Source: DASRBN01 sp035294305
GTDB lineage: Bacteria > Chloroflexota > Ktedonobacteria > Ktedonobacterales > Ktedonobacteraceae
Direction: 5' to 3'
Assembly (NCBI GenBank): GCA_035294305.1
Contig: DATGLD010000021.1
Location: 1-64,000 of the forward strand
Length of the DNA stretch: 64,000 nt
Shown in pieces: positions 26,590-35,110 of this stretch. Positions within the stretch are counted from its first letter, which is position 1. The number at the start of each line of letters is the position of its first letter. Made by a program: the position numbers and the translations under genes. The notes beneath the pieces are model-generated. The model saw nothing but the letters and a program-made list of their open reading frames with translations, did no database searches and was not told the origin of the DNA.

Positions 26590-27017
26590 GATGCTGCTAT
26601 GACTGCCTTTCTTCTTCGTGAGATACTTAGTGTATATGATACCATATCTGTTCACGATGTACAATTTGAAATGCGCCGCGATATTGTTCATAATTTGGAG
26701 AAGTTGGGGAGGCCTCATCCAATCATATAGTAATCAAGCGGCTTGAAGTTGGCGACGAGCTATCTAGAGCGGCTTCGGATATGCAAACAGCGATTGACAT
26801 GTTACTTCCTGTATGATACGCTCTATAATGTTACCTGTCAAAAGGAAGGACCGGGTGTCGCCTGGCACTCGAGCGGATAACGTTATCCGCTCGCAACTGA
26901 TAGGCGTATTCATCAGTAGAAGGAGAATCGTTTATCGGAAGTAACCCGAGCCAGGTGGGTATCGAGATTCATCCTTGTTTGTTGTACCCTCTATTTGTAT
27001 TGCAAGGAGAAACATCG
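26590..27017. other. Divergent control region between pncB-like gene and molybdenum hydroxylase operon
   Basis: About 430 bp. It contains an imperfect palindrome near 26631-26644 (ATATGATACCATAT) upstream of the pncB-like gene, TTGACA at 26794-26799 and TATAAT at 26824-26829 (24 bp apart, too far to be one promoter), and the 24-bp palindrome listed separately. Confidence 0.5.
26870..26893. promoter_or_regulatory. Perfect 24-bp palindrome, probable operator of the molybdenum hydroxylase operon
   Basis: CGAGCGGATAAC and GTTATCCGCTCG form an uninterrupted palindrome 125 bp before the first start codon. The centre AACGTT with a CG core is the pattern bound by LacI/GalR-type repressors, but no such gene is in the window. 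It could also form a hairpin in the leader RNA. Confidence 0.6.
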
Positions 27018-27524
27018 ATGGCGATGAAGCGCGAAATCACCGTCACGGTGAATGGCAAGCAATACCATTCATCGGTTGAGCCCCGTTTGTTGCTGGTGCA
27101 CTATTTACGAGACGTGCTGGACCTCACCGGCACGCACATTGGATGCGATACCTCGCAATGTGGAGCCTGCACCGTTCTGCTCAATGGCGAATCCGTTAAA
27201 TCCTGTACGGCCCTGGCTGTGCAGGCGGATGGCTGCGAGGTAACGACCATCGAGGGACTGGCACCCGAGGGAAGCCTGCACCCCATCCAGGAAGGTTTCT
27301 GGGAGAAGCACGGTTTGCAGTGTGGCTTCTGCACACCGGGCATGATTATGGCCTCGTATCAATTGCTCAAGGATAACCCCAATCCCACAGAAGAAGAAAT
27401 CCGCAAGGGACTCGAGGGCAATATCTGCCGCTGCACCGGCTATCAGAACATTGTGCGCGCGGTCCAGTATGCTGCAGAACAGATGCGTACCGGCACTGCT
27501 GAGCCTGTTGGAACTGGTGACTAG
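27018..27524 (+). CDS. Molybdenum hydroxylase [2Fe-2S] subunit (CoxS/XdhC-type small subunit)
   Basis: A 168-aa protein from ATG 27018, which has AAGGAG 9 nt upstream; a longer frame from 26955 is rejected. The N-terminal ferredoxin-like domain has CDTSQCGACTV and a later Cys (KSC), and the C-terminal helical domain has CGFCTPGMIM and CRCTGYQNI, so both [2Fe-2S] clusters are complete. Such subunits pass electrons from the molybdenum site to the FAD subunit. It is the first gene of a three-gene operon in the order small, large, medium. Confidence 0.96.
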   Translation: MAMKREITVTVNGKQYHSSVEPRLLLVHYLRDVLDLTGTHIGCDTSQCGACTVLLNGESVKSCTALAVQADGCEVTTIEGLAPEGSLHPIQEGFWEKHGLQCGFCTPGMIMASYQLLKDNPNPTEEEIRKGLEGNICRCTGYQNIVRAVQYAAEQMRTGTAEPVGTGD

Positions 27525-27611
27525 TACTGGCGAGTAGGTATCGCGAAAACACAAATACAGGAGCCAAAGATGCTTTTGTATTGTTTGCGATGAGAAAGGA
27601 TAGGCATACGT

Positions 27612-29951
27612 ATGGGTATTGCAGCTATGCTTGGCTCGCCAATCAAAAGGCGAGAAGATCCACGCCTGATTACCGGACAGGCGACTTATGTTGATGATAT
27701 CAAACTCCCCGGTATGCTTCATATGGCCGTATTGCGCAGCCCTTATGGCCATGCCCGCATCAAGAGCATCAATACCGAGGCGGCGCGCAATCAGCCTGGC
27801 GTTGTGGCCGTCTATACGGCGGAAGATCTCAAAGGTGCAGTTGGTGACGTTGCCGTAGCGGTGCCTCTTGGAAAGATGACCGAGGGTATGGGCATTCGTA
27901 AACCACTGGCCGAGGGCAAAGTGCGTTTCTACGGCGACCCCGTAGCCGTTGTGATCGCGCAAGATCGCTATACGGCTCGCGACGCGCGCGACCTGATCGA
28001 GGTCGATTATGAGCCACTGCCTGCCGCAATCGATGTTGAGAAGGCCATGCAGCCCGATGCTCCACTGCTGTACGAAGAATTTGGCACAAATGTCGCTTTC
28101 AGCATGCATCCCTCAACCGAAGAGATCGACAAAGTCTTCGAGCAGACCAAAGCTGATGGTGGTGTCGTTGTCAAGACGCGCATGGTGAACCAGCGGCTTG
28201 CTCCCGTGCCTATCGAGACACGTGGAGTCGTGGTAGAGTATCACAAGGCTCTCAAAACGCTAAACGTCTGGAGTTCATCGCAAATACCACACCTGCTACG
28301 CAACATTCTGGCCGCTACCGTTGGTCTTCCTCAGCACCAGGTGCGCGTGATTGTACCCGAAGTTGGCGGTGGCTTTGGCTGCAAGCTGAATGTTTACCCC
28401 GAAGAAATCTGCGCCGCATACGCTGCGATGAAGACAGGGCAGCCGGTCAAATGGATTGAAGACCGCAGCGAGAATCTGGCGGCGACCATCCACGGGCGCG
28501 ACCAGGTTGACTATGTCGAGGTTGCAGCTACGAAAGAGGGCAAGATCACCGGCCTGAAGATACACGGCATCTCCGATCTGGGCGCCTATTCGCAACTCTT
28601 CACTGATGTGATTATGATCGCTTTCGGATTCCCGGTATCCTGCGGCGCTTACGATATTCCAAATATTTACCTCAGTGGTGACATCGTCTTTACCAACAAA
28701 GTTCCCACTGATGCATATCGAGGAGCAGGCCGCCCAGAAGCGACGTATATTGCCGAGCGCGCTATTGACCTCGTGGCGCGCGAGTTGGGGAAAGACCCGG
28801 CTGAGGTGCGCAGACTCAACTTCATCAAACCAGATCAGTTCCCCTACAAGTCGGCTGCCGGGGCAGTCTATGACACAGGTAACTACGAGGGGGCGCTGGA
28901 CAAAGCGCTTCAGATAGCGGACTATCAAAACCTGCGCGCGGAACAGGCCCGCAGGCGTGCTGCTGGCAACGGCAAGCTGATGGGTATTGGCCTCTCTTCC
29001 TACATCGAGATCTGCGGCTTTGGCCCGAAAGGTACGGCTCCGGTCGGCCTCTATGAGAGCGCGCGTATGCGAGTCGAGCAGAGTGGCACCGTTATGGTAT
29101 ACACAGGTTCTTCGCCGCATGGCCAGGGGGAAGAGACGACGTTCGCTCAGATCGTTGCTGAGGAGTACGGTATTCCGGTTGAAAATGTAATGATCATCCA
29201 TGGAGATACCGATTCGACTCCCGAAGGCCGTGGCACATATGGGAGCCGCACGACGGCAGTAGGTGGCTCGGCGGTCTACGAGGCGGCCCAGAGGCTGAAA
29301 GAAAAGATGAAGCAGATCGCAGCGCATATGCTGGAGGCCAGTGCTTCAGATGTGACTCTTGAGGACGGCAAGTTCTTTGTGGCCGGTTCGCCGCAGAAAG
29401 CCGTCACCTTCGCGGAAGTAGCCTTAACCGCCAATTTGTCGAACACGTTACCCCCAGGTATCGAGCCGGGGTTGGAGACAACGGTTTTCTGGGAACCCGA
29501 TGCATGTGTCTTCCCATTCGGCACGCATGTCTGCGTGGTTGAGGTTGACAAGGATACCGGAGAGGCCGAGATTACACGCTTCGTGGCAGTTGATGACTGC
29601 GGGCGGCAACTCAATCCAATGCTTGTCCAGGGCCAGGTTCACGGCGGCATTGCCCAGGGCGTTGGGCAGGCGATGTGGGAGGGCGTCGTCTATGGCGAGG
29701 ACGGCCAGTTGCTGACAGGAACCTTGATGGACTACGCGATGCCGATTGCTTCTGAATTGCCGAGCTTCGAACTGGATCATACAGTCACATTGACGCCGGT
29801 CAATCCTCTGGGTGTGAAAGGCGTGGGTGAAGCCGGTACGATCGGTTCAACACCGGCGGTTGCTAACGCGATTGCGGATGCACTTGGTGTGGCGCATGTC
29901 GATATGCCGTTCAAGCCTGAGAATCTGTGGAGAGTCATCCACCAGGCGTAA
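27612..29951 (+). CDS. Molybdenum hydroxylase large subunit (form II CoxL-like/xanthine dehydrogenase family)
   Basis: A 779-aa molybdopterin-binding subunit. The active-site motif reads AYRGAGR at about residue 367, the signature of form II (BMS-type) enzymes; form I CO dehydrogenases have AYxCSFR with the Cys that binds copper. The MoCo-binding stretches VGGGFGCK and GEETTFAQIVAEEYG-type motif are present, and the catalytic Glu lies in VKGVGEAGTIGS near the C-terminus. It therefore oxidises an aromatic heterocycle, aldehyde or purine-like substrate rather than proven CO. GAAAGGATAGG lies before the ATG. Confidence 0.94.
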   Translation: MGIAAMLGSPIKRREDPRLITGQATYVDDIKLPGMLHMAVLRSPYGHARIKSINTEAARNQPGVVAVYTAEDLKGAVGDVAVAVPLGKMTEGMGIRKPLAEGKVRFYGDPVAVVIAQDRYTARDARDLIEVDYEPLPAAIDVEKAMQPDAPLLYEEFGTNVAFSMHPSTEEIDKVFEQTKADGGVVVKTRMVNQRLAPVPIETRGVVVEYHKALKTLNVWSSSQIPHLLRNILAATVGLPQHQVRVIVPEVGGGFGCKLNVYPEEICAAYAAMKTGQPVKWIEDRSENLAATIHGRDQVDYVEVAATKEGKITGLKIHGISDLGAYSQLFTDVIMIAFGFPVSCGAYDIPNIYLSGDIVFTNKVPTDAYRGAGRPEATYIAERAIDLVARELGKDPAEVRRLNFIKPDQFPYKSAAGAVYDTGNYEGALDKALQIADYQNLRAEQARRRAAGNGKLMGIGLSSYIEICGFGPKGTAPVGLYESARMRVEQSGTVMVYTGSSPHGQGEETTFAQIVAEEYGIPVENVMIIHGDTDSTPEGRGTYGSRTTAVGGSAVYEAAQRLKEKMKQIAAHMLEASASDVTLEDGKFFVAGSPQKAVTFAEVALTANLSNTLPPGIEPGLETTVFWEPDACVFPFGTHVCVVEVDKDTGEAEITRFVAVDDCGRQLNPMLVQGQVHGGIAQGVGQAMWEGVVYGEDGQLLTGTLMDYAMPIASELPSFELDHTVTLTPVNPLGVKGVGEAGTIGSTPAVANAIADALGVAHVDMPFKPENLWRVIHQA

Positions 29952-29996
29952 GGATGAGAATTCCTGGCCTTCAATAGATGAAAAGGAGAAAAGAGT

Positions 29997-30866
29997 ATGT
30001 CTGTACCAGCAGCATTTGATTACTATCCCGCTACGTCGGTGGATGAGGCTATCTCGCTCTTACAGCAGCATGGTGACGATGCCAAATTGCTGGCGGGTGG
30101 GCATAGCCTGCTGCCGATGATGAAGCTGCGCCTGGCTCAACCCGGCGTATTGATTGATATTGGCAGAATCCAGGGCCTTTCCTATATTCGCGAGGAAAAT
30201 GGAGTAGTTGCCGTCGGCGCGCTGACGACCTACGCAACGCTGGCACGTTCCGAGGTAATACGCCGGCATTTTGCCCTGCTCTCGGACGCCGCCTCAGTAA
30301 TCGGTGATCCGCAGGTGCGCAATCGCGGCACGATTGGCGGAGCTGTTTCGCATGCTGATCCCGCGGCTGATATGACGGCTATCGTGATGGCGCTCAAGGC
30401 CGATATCGTGGTCAAAGGATCCAATGGTGAGCGTACTATTAAGGCTGACGATTTCTTCGTAGATGTCTTCACGACAGCTCTTGAACAGGGCGAAATAGTC
30501 ACGGAACTGCGTTTTGCTGTTCCGCCGGCTCATACCGGGAGCGCCTATATGAAACTGGAGAACAAGGCTTCACATTACGCTGTCGTCGGCTGCGCGGCAG
30601 TTGTCACGCTGGGTCAGGATGGCGCGTGTTCCGCCGTGAGCCTGGCGGTAACCGGCGCCTCGGTGAAACCCACACGTGCGAGCGCGACGGAGTCTGCCCT
30701 TGCTGGCAAGAAACTGGATGATGCGACCGTCGCGGAAGCAGCCAGCCATGCTACCGATGGTCTGGAACTGGTGAGCGATATTCATGGCTCTCAGGCCTAT
30801 CGTGGCGATATGACGAGGGTAATGATGCGGCGAGCGATTCAGAAGGCGGCGGAGAGGGCCCAGTAG
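29997..30866 (+). CDS. Molybdenum hydroxylase FAD subunit (CoxM-like medium subunit)
   Basis: A 289-aa FAD-binding protein. AGGHSLLPMMKLR (residues about 32-44) and TIGGAVSHADPAAD (about 110-123) are the two FAD diphosphate-binding motifs of the family; the C-terminal domain matches CO_deh_flav_C. It takes electrons from the FeS subunit and passes them to the acceptor. AAAAGGAG precedes the ATG, 45 nt after the large subunit. A terminator follows, so it ends the operon. Assembly genes of the CoxDEF type lie separately at 36.8-40.2 kb. Confidence 0.95.
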   Translation: MSVPAAFDYYPATSVDEAISLLQQHGDDAKLLAGGHSLLPMMKLRLAQPGVLIDIGRIQGLSYIREENGVVAVGALTTYATLARSEVIRRHFALLSDAASVIGDPQVRNRGTIGGAVSHADPAADMTAIVMALKADIVVKGSNGERTIKADDFFVDVFTTALEQGEIVTELRFAVPPAHTGSAYMKLENKASHYAVVGCAAVVTLGQDGACSAVSLAVTGASVKPTRASATESALAGKKLDDATVAEAASHATDGLELVSDIHGSQAYRGDMTRVMMRRAIQKAAERAQ

Positions 30867-30892
30867 AACAACCTGTCTCTTTCAAAGTATGA

Positions 30893-30928
30893 AATGAAAG
30901 GATGGCCTCAAATAGCCATCCTTTCATT
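30893..30928. terminator. Bidirectional terminator after the molybdenum hydroxylase operon
   Basis: AATGAAAGGATGGC and GCCATCCTTTCATT form a perfect 14-bp stem with an 8-nt loop, between two convergent genes. Confidence 0.85.
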
Positions 30929-30954
30929 GTTCGTATGTCATTTTGATGCGAAAG

Positions 30955-32220
30955 TCACTTTGTTGATACGACATTTCCTTCGACATACTCATCAAGTACC
31001 CTGGTTACCTTCTGGTTGATTCGTTTGTACCCCAGTAAGGGTAAGATCGGTGAAGCTATCATGGTTGTAACAACCGCCATTATTACCAGTATGGCGAAGA
31101 GCGTTGGTGAAAGAACGCCCAGTTCCAGGCCGATATTGAGGACAATGAGCTCAACCAACCCTCGCGTATTCATCAGGACTCCAAGGCCGAACGCTTCTTT
31201 CCAGGAGTCTCCAAACATGCGGGCGGAAAGCGTGGCGCCGAAGATTTTGCCAGAACAGGCCACAGCGAGGACCAGCAAGCAGATGAGCCAGAGAATAGGG
31301 CTACCTATCAATCCAATTTGTGTGTGCAAGCCCGTAGCGACAAAGTACAGGGGTAAGAACAGCAGACCGTTCGTCTTATCTACGCTGTGCACCAGATCAA
31401 CAAACAACGTGTTACGAGGTACGATGATGCCCATGATAAATGCGCCAAACACCGGATGAATGCCAATAGTACTTGTTGTGTAGGCAGATAGCAGGAGCAG
31501 GATGATGGTGATAGCGAGAACCAGGGGCTTAGATGGTATGCGCTTATCAGCTACAAGCAGCATTGGGCGCATGATGCCGATCATGATCGCTATAAAGAGA
31601 AGCGTCTCTCCTGTTGTGATCAAGGCTGCGGTTGCGCCTCTGGCGTTAACGAGAGCGATAATCAGGGCTAAGAGGAACCAGGCGACAACATCATTGGCCG
31701 CGGCACTGGTCAGGGCAAGAGTTCCAAGTCTGGTGCTCAGCATATTCCTTTCGGTCAAAAGGCGTGCTAACACAGGAAATGCGGTCAGAGATATGGCTGT
31801 CCCAACCAGGAACATGAAAGTAAACAAGGTTGCCTTTGGACCGGCCAGGCCGGAAAACAGGAAATAGGCCAGAATGGCACCCATGACGAGAGGAAGAACT
31901 ATGCTGGACACAGAGATCACTCCGGCTTTGCGGCTCTGTCGCAACATCATAGGGATGTCGATATGGGTACCCAATGTGAACATGTACAGGATCAGCCCAA
32001 TATCGCCCAGTGTTTGCAGCGTGGGCAGCGCGCTTGCCGGGAAAACGACTGCCTCGATACCGGGGAAGAAGCGACCCAGCAGTGAAGGGCCCAGGGCAAG
32101 ACCGGCAAGGATTTCTCCAATCACCCATTGCTGTCCAATAAAGCGAGCTAGATAGCCGAAGCATTGCACTACAAGCAAGATGACGATCAGCTGTAGAAGG
32201 ATGACGCTGGTGAGCATCAT
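30955..32220 (-). CDS. Cation:proton antiporter, CPA2 (Kef/NapA) family
   Basis: A 421-aa membrane protein with about 12-13 helices. The N-terminal ILAGLALGPSLLGRFFPG and the central SAAANDVVAWFLLALI (with the paired acidic/polar ND motif where many family members have DD) match the Na+/H+ exchanger domain; MNTRGLVELIVLNIGLELG is the conserved late helix. No C-terminal TrkA-N domain is present, so it lacks nucleotide gating. It exchanges K+ or Na+ for protons. AAGGAG lies before the ATG. It is a single gene, convergent with the hydroxylase operon. Confidence 0.92.
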   Translation of the reverse strand: MMLTSVILLQLIVILLVVQCFGYLARFIGQQWVIGEILAGLALGPSLLGRFFPGIEAVVFPASALPTLQTLGDIGLILYMFTLGTHIDIPMMLRQSRKAGVISVSSIVLPLVMGAILAYFLFSGLAGPKATLFTFMFLVGTAISLTAFPVLARLLTERNMLSTRLGTLALTSAAANDVVAWFLLALIIALVNARGATAALITTGETLLFIAIMIGIMRPMLLVADKRIPSKPLVLAITIILLLLSAYTTSTIGIHPVFGAFIMGIIVPRNTLFVDLVHSVDKTNGLLFLPLYFVATGLHTQIGLIGSPILWLICLLVLAVACSGKIFGATLSARMFGDSWKEAFGLGVLMNTRGLVELIVLNIGLELGVLSPTLFAILVIMAVVTTMIASPILPLLGYKRINQKVTRVLDEYVEGNVVSTK

Positions 32221-32519
32221 ATGCGGTCTCCTTTGCTCTATCGATAAGGCCTGCTTTTACAGGCAACCGGATTCTGCCGTTCGTTTCGTTTCTTCCCACA
32301 CCAGTGCAATCGCTCTGTAATGAGTCGAACGCTATACTTCACAATAGACGTTGTATCATACCATTTTTTTCATGTGTAGAGTCTGTAGCACACTGATGGT
32401 GTGAATGATCTCATATATTCGGAACTGAAACCGCTTTCGGCTGGCCTCCACAACTTGCATCATCCAACACTTCCAGTATAAAACACCCACCGAACCTACT
32501 GCTGGCTTTTGTCTGGTTG
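32221..32519. other. Intergenic region
   Basis: About 300 bp between the antiporter promoter and the end of the PadR gene. Nothing beyond the presumed antiporter promoter was seen. Confidence 0.4.
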
Positions 32520-33086
32520 TCATGTTTCCATCTTTGCCAGTTCCTCCTCGCGGATGCCGCGAACCCATTCGTGTTCTGCCTGCCAGTTCTGCTCGATATG
32601 CTTCATGAGGCGCTGCAAGTTCTCAAGATAGGCGGGCACAGGATGATTGGCGAGTTCATGGATGAGGCTTTCTCTTTCGGTTTGGGTATGCAGGATGGTT
32701 GTCTGGCAGTAATTGATGTAATGATTTATCAAGAGCAGGCGCTCATCGGGACGCAGCAGATCAAGATAGCCTAGTTTGTGGTAGAAAAATTTCTGATAAT
32801 CACCCAGGTTGGAGGAAGTATCCATTATGAGCTGGTGGAAGCGCTTGCGTCCCTCGTCCGTAATCATGAAAGTTCGTGAACGCCGCTCTCCTTGAGAGCC
32901 GCCACCGACCTGTTCTTGAGGCATGACGGTGATGAGTCCGGCCTCCTCTAAGCGGTTCAAAATTGTATAGAGCGTTCCGCTGCTGATTTTAGCCCAGGGG
33001 CCGATTTGATCATTCATGATTTTTACGATCAGGTAGCCATGTATAGGCCAGCGCATCAACAGCGAGAGAACAATCAACTCGTACAT
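32520..33086 (-). CDS. PadR-family transcriptional regulator
   Basis: A 188-aa protein. The winged helix is clear: MRWPIHGYLIVKIMND, then ISSGTLYTILNRLEEAGLI (the recognition helix with the family's GTLY motif), then the wing containing RRSRTFMITDEG. The C-terminal half is the helical PadR dimerisation domain. Upstream by 9 nt lies a small membrane protein gene on the same strand, so both form an operon in which PadR probably represses its own unit. The inducer is unknown. Confidence 0.93.
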   Translation of the reverse strand: MYELIVLSLLMRWPIHGYLIVKIMNDQIGPWAKISSGTLYTILNRLEEAGLITVMPQEQVGGGSQGERRSRTFMITDEGRKRFHQLIMDTSSNLGDYQKFFYHKLGYLDLLRPDERLLLINHYINYCQTTILHTQTERESLIHELANHPVPAYLENLQRLMKHIEQNWQAEHEWVRGIREEELAKMET

Positions 33087-33095
33087 AGGTGTTCC

Positions 33096-33575
33096 TCAAC
33101 GCGTGATATAAAAACCTATCACGTATGATATCGCGGCCAGAAGAAAGCCGATAGACATGAGCAAGGAGCTGAAGTCGTGTCCATAGTTCAGGAAACTCGC
33201 CCCATTAAAGCCCGCGCCTATCACTCCTATCCAGCCCAGAATCGTCGTCACAATCCAGGCACGCCTGTGGGAAGCTATGGCCAGTCCGAACAGGACAAAT
33301 GAGGCGGTAGCCAGGAGCAATCCTACCACTGTATGCGACAGCAATGCCGGTGTACTATGCGCTAATGCCCATGCTACCCCCTGAGCGACTCCCGAAAAAT
33401 ATTCGGGCGCGAACGCGCCCGGATGAACGGCCGGTACCTGCACAAAAAGGTTGACGGCCATCCCAGTCAAAAACTGGATAGCCAGTAGTAGGAGAGCGAT
33501 GCCTGTAATAGTGCGCAACATCGATGATGTTGTCTTTGTTTCGTTTACGCGAGTCGATGTTTGTGCGCTTTGCAA
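33096..33575 (-). CDS. Four-helix membrane protein in PadR operon
   Basis: About 159 aa from TTG 33575, which has GGAGG 8 nt upstream; the frame can be extended to 33590 but that would place the start on the ribosome-binding site itself. After a polar N-terminus of about 20 residues there are four membrane helices with a His/Gly-rich loop (VAWALAHSTPALLSHTVVG) and a NGASFLNYGHDFSSLLM loop. It resembles DUF-type integral membrane proteins of actinobacteria and Chloroflexota with no known function. It is the first gene of the two-gene operon with padR. Confidence 0.75.
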   Translation of the reverse strand: MQSAQTSTRVNETKTTSSMLRTITGIALLLLAIQFLTGMAVNLFVQVPAVHPGAFAPEYFSGVAQGVAWALAHSTPALLSHTVVGLLLATASFVLFGLAIASHRRAWIVTTILGWIGVIGAGFNGASFLNYGHDFSSLLMSIGFLLAAISYVIGFYITR

Positions 33576-33916
33576 GAGTATTACCTCCAATCAGTATGGA
33601 TTAAGATGAACGCATACATTTATTAAAACCTTTATTGATGCCTTTATTAAAGATATCATTGTTGACCACAAAGATGTTTGTCAAGAGACGAAGCTGCCAT
33701 CCACTCATAATTCTTTCAGCGGGCCTCCGGCCCGTCAGGACGGGAGGGGAAGCAAGCGGGGACACCCCGCACCCCGGCAGGGGTGAAACCCCTGCCCCCC
33801 GAGTTATGAGTGGATGTCAGACGAAGGGCTGGCTATTGCGAACCCCACGTTTGATCATACTCGTTGTATCTAACAGTAGCATTATTATAAGGAGGTAAAA
33901 AGGGCATGCCTGACTG
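33576..33916. other. Intergenic region with MITE copy 2 and aminopeptidase leader
   Basis: About 340 bp between divergent genes. It holds the second MITE copy, the start of an inverted repeat, a strong ribosome-binding site and a 4-codon ORF, all listed separately. AATAAAGGTTTTAATAAA-like A+T-rich DNA at 33618-33660 probably holds the promoter of the PadR operon. Confidence 0.6.
33694..33820. mobile_element. MITE-like element, copy 2 (127 bp)
   Basis: This is the reverse complement of the element at 2508-2634 with about 4 differences. It begins CTGCCATCCACTCATAATTC and ends GAGTTATGAGTGGATGTCAG. ACGAAG occurs directly on both sides (33688-33693 and 33821-33826); counting the last two bases of the element the match is AGACGAAG, so the target duplication is 6-8 bp here against 10 bp at copy 1. 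The interior has G+C-rich nested palindromes. Confidence 0.85.
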
Positions 33917-33949
33917 GTGAAAATGCCCTTTCTAGAAACAACGAGTATG
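33856..33949 (+). promoter_or_regulatory. Structured leader of the M29 aminopeptidase gene
   Basis: CATACTCGTTGT (33856-33867) and ACAACGAGTATG (33938-33949) are exact inverse repeats 70 nt apart. Inside lies a second stem, AAAGGGCAT (33899-33907) with ATGCCCTTT (33923-33931), loop 15 nt. The ribosome-binding site AAGGAGGT (33889-33896) sits between the outer and inner stems, and the candidate start codons lie within or at the edges of these stems. The arrangement could control translation or act as an attenuator. Confidence 0.55.
33906..33920 (+). CDS. Four-codon upstream ORF (MPDW)
   Basis: ATG 33906 is 9 nt after a perfect AAGGAGGT and reads Met-Pro-Asp-Trp-stop. Its TGA overlaps the GTG at 33917 that opens the aminopeptidase frame, so ribosomes finishing the peptide could restart there. 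It is the best-placed start codon for this ribosome-binding site. Confidence 0.45.
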   Translation: MPDW

Positions 33950-35050
33950 CATGATATCCGTATTGAACGTTGGGCGCACACGCTCGTCCATTATTGCCTG
34001 CACGTGAAGGCGGGCGAAACGGTGCTAATTCGCGCGACACCTTTAGCCGCGCCCTTGGTGGAGGCTGTTTACAGCGAACTGCTGCATGTCGGAGCTTTCC
34101 CTGTACCCCTGATTGATCTGGAAAGTCTCGATGAGATTCTTTTGCGTGAGGGGAATGACGAACAACTGTTAAGGTCATCGCCAGTGTTGAGCGCGCTGGC
34201 GGAATGCATCGATGCCCGGCTTACCATCGAGTCGGAGAGCAACACTCGCGCCTGGAGCGGCATTGAGCCGGCACGTGTGGTGAGACAGCGGCAGGCGAAT
34301 CAAAGTGCCACCCGCGTATTGCGCAAACGTGCCCTGGAGAAGACATTCCGCTGGTCATCAACCCTCTATCCCACAATGGCCTACGCCCAGGACGCCGGTA
34401 TGTCATTGCGCGAATTCGAGGAGTTTGTGTTCGATGTGTGCTTCCTCAACGATGCAGATCCGATAGCGTGCTGGAAGGAGCTTGCGGCAAAGCAGCAACG
34501 ACTGGTAGACTGGCTTGTTGGACATAAGCAGGTGCGTATTCAGGGCGAGGGAACAGATTTGACGCTCTCCATTCAAGACCGGGTGTTCATTAATAGTGAT
34601 GGCAGACGGAACTTTCCTAGCGGTGAGTTCTTCACCGGTCCGGTCGAGAACAGCGCCAATGGTGTCGTCCAATTTGATATACCCTCTAATTACGAGGGCC
34701 GCACTATCGAGGGTATACGGCTGGTGTTCCGCGAGGGAAAGGTTGTGGAGGCAAGCGCAAGGCAAGGCCAGGACTTCCTGGAGCAGATGTTAGACCTGGA
34801 CGCCGGAGCGCGTTACCTGGGCGAATTTGCTTTTGGCAATAATTCACGGGTGGATCGCAGTGTTAAGAACACGCTGTTTGACGAAAAGATGGGCGGGACG
34901 GTACATTTCGCGCTGGGTGCAAGCTATCCTGAAACGGGAGGAGTAAATCACTCAGCCCTACATTGGGACATGGTCTGCGATCTACGCAAATCAGGTGAAG
35001 TATGGGTTGACGACACGTTGTTTCTGAAGAATGGGAAAATATTAGTTTAG
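33917..35050 (+). CDS. Aminopeptidase, M29 family (thermophilic aminopeptidase/AmpS type)
   Basis: Up to 377 aa. The family's N-terminal domain begins at MHDIRIERWAHTLV (ATG 33947), and the C-terminal metal site is intact: Glu in PSGEFFTGPVENSANG, Glu in LGEFAFGNNSRV, His in VHFALG, Tyr in SYPETGG, and His and Asp in SALHWDMV. It cleaves N-terminal residues from peptides using two metal ions. The true start is uncertain: GTG 33917, ATG 33923 and ATG 33947 are all possible, the first by coupling to the 4-codon ORF, the last best by family length. A 20-bp terminator follows. Confidence 0.92.
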   Translation: MKMPFLETTSMHDIRIERWAHTLVHYCLHVKAGETVLIRATPLAAPLVEAVYSELLHVGAFPVPLIDLESLDEILLREGNDEQLLRSSPVLSALAECIDARLTIESESNTRAWSGIEPARVVRQRQANQSATRVLRKRALEKTFRWSSTLYPTMAYAQDAGMSLREFEEFVFDVCFLNDADPIACWKELAAKQQRLVDWLVGHKQVRIQGEGTDLTLSIQDRVFINSDGRRNFPSGEFFTGPVENSANGVVQFDIPSNYEGRTIEGIRLVFREGKVVEASARQGQDFLEQMLDLDAGARYLGEFAFGNNSRVDRSVKNTLFDEKMGGTVHFALGASYPETGGVNHSALHWDMVCDLRKSGEVWVDDTLFLKNGKILV

Positions 35051-35060
35051 GCCGCTATGA

Positions 35061-35107
35061 ACCACTACACGATAGACCAGCGCTCCACTGGTCTATCGTG
35101 TAGTGGT
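35061..35107. terminator. Bidirectional terminator with 20-bp stem
   Basis: ACCACTACACGATAGACCAG and its exact inverse at 35088-35107 are separated by 7 nt. It lies between the stop codons of two convergent genes. Confidence 0.85.
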
Positions 35108-35110
35108 AGT

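Noticed and set aside
26794..26829. TTGACA followed by TATAAT as a promoter of the hydroxylase operon
   Set aside because: The spacing of 24 bp is too long for a sigma-70 promoter; one of the two may belong to another, weaker box pair.
26870..26893. Similarity of the palindrome to the lac operator (GAGCGGATAAC)
   Set aside because: An 11-base match in a symmetrical site is likely convergence; no lac-type genes are present.
27105..28109. Open frame of 334 codons on the minus strand
   Set aside because: Antisense to the FeS and large subunit genes and spans their gap; composition is unlike a protein with a known fold.
28296..29327. Open frame of 343 codons on the minus strand
   Set aside because: It is antisense to the conserved molybdenum hydroxylase large subunit gene and has no ribosome-binding site or recognisable domain; it follows from codon bias of the real gene.
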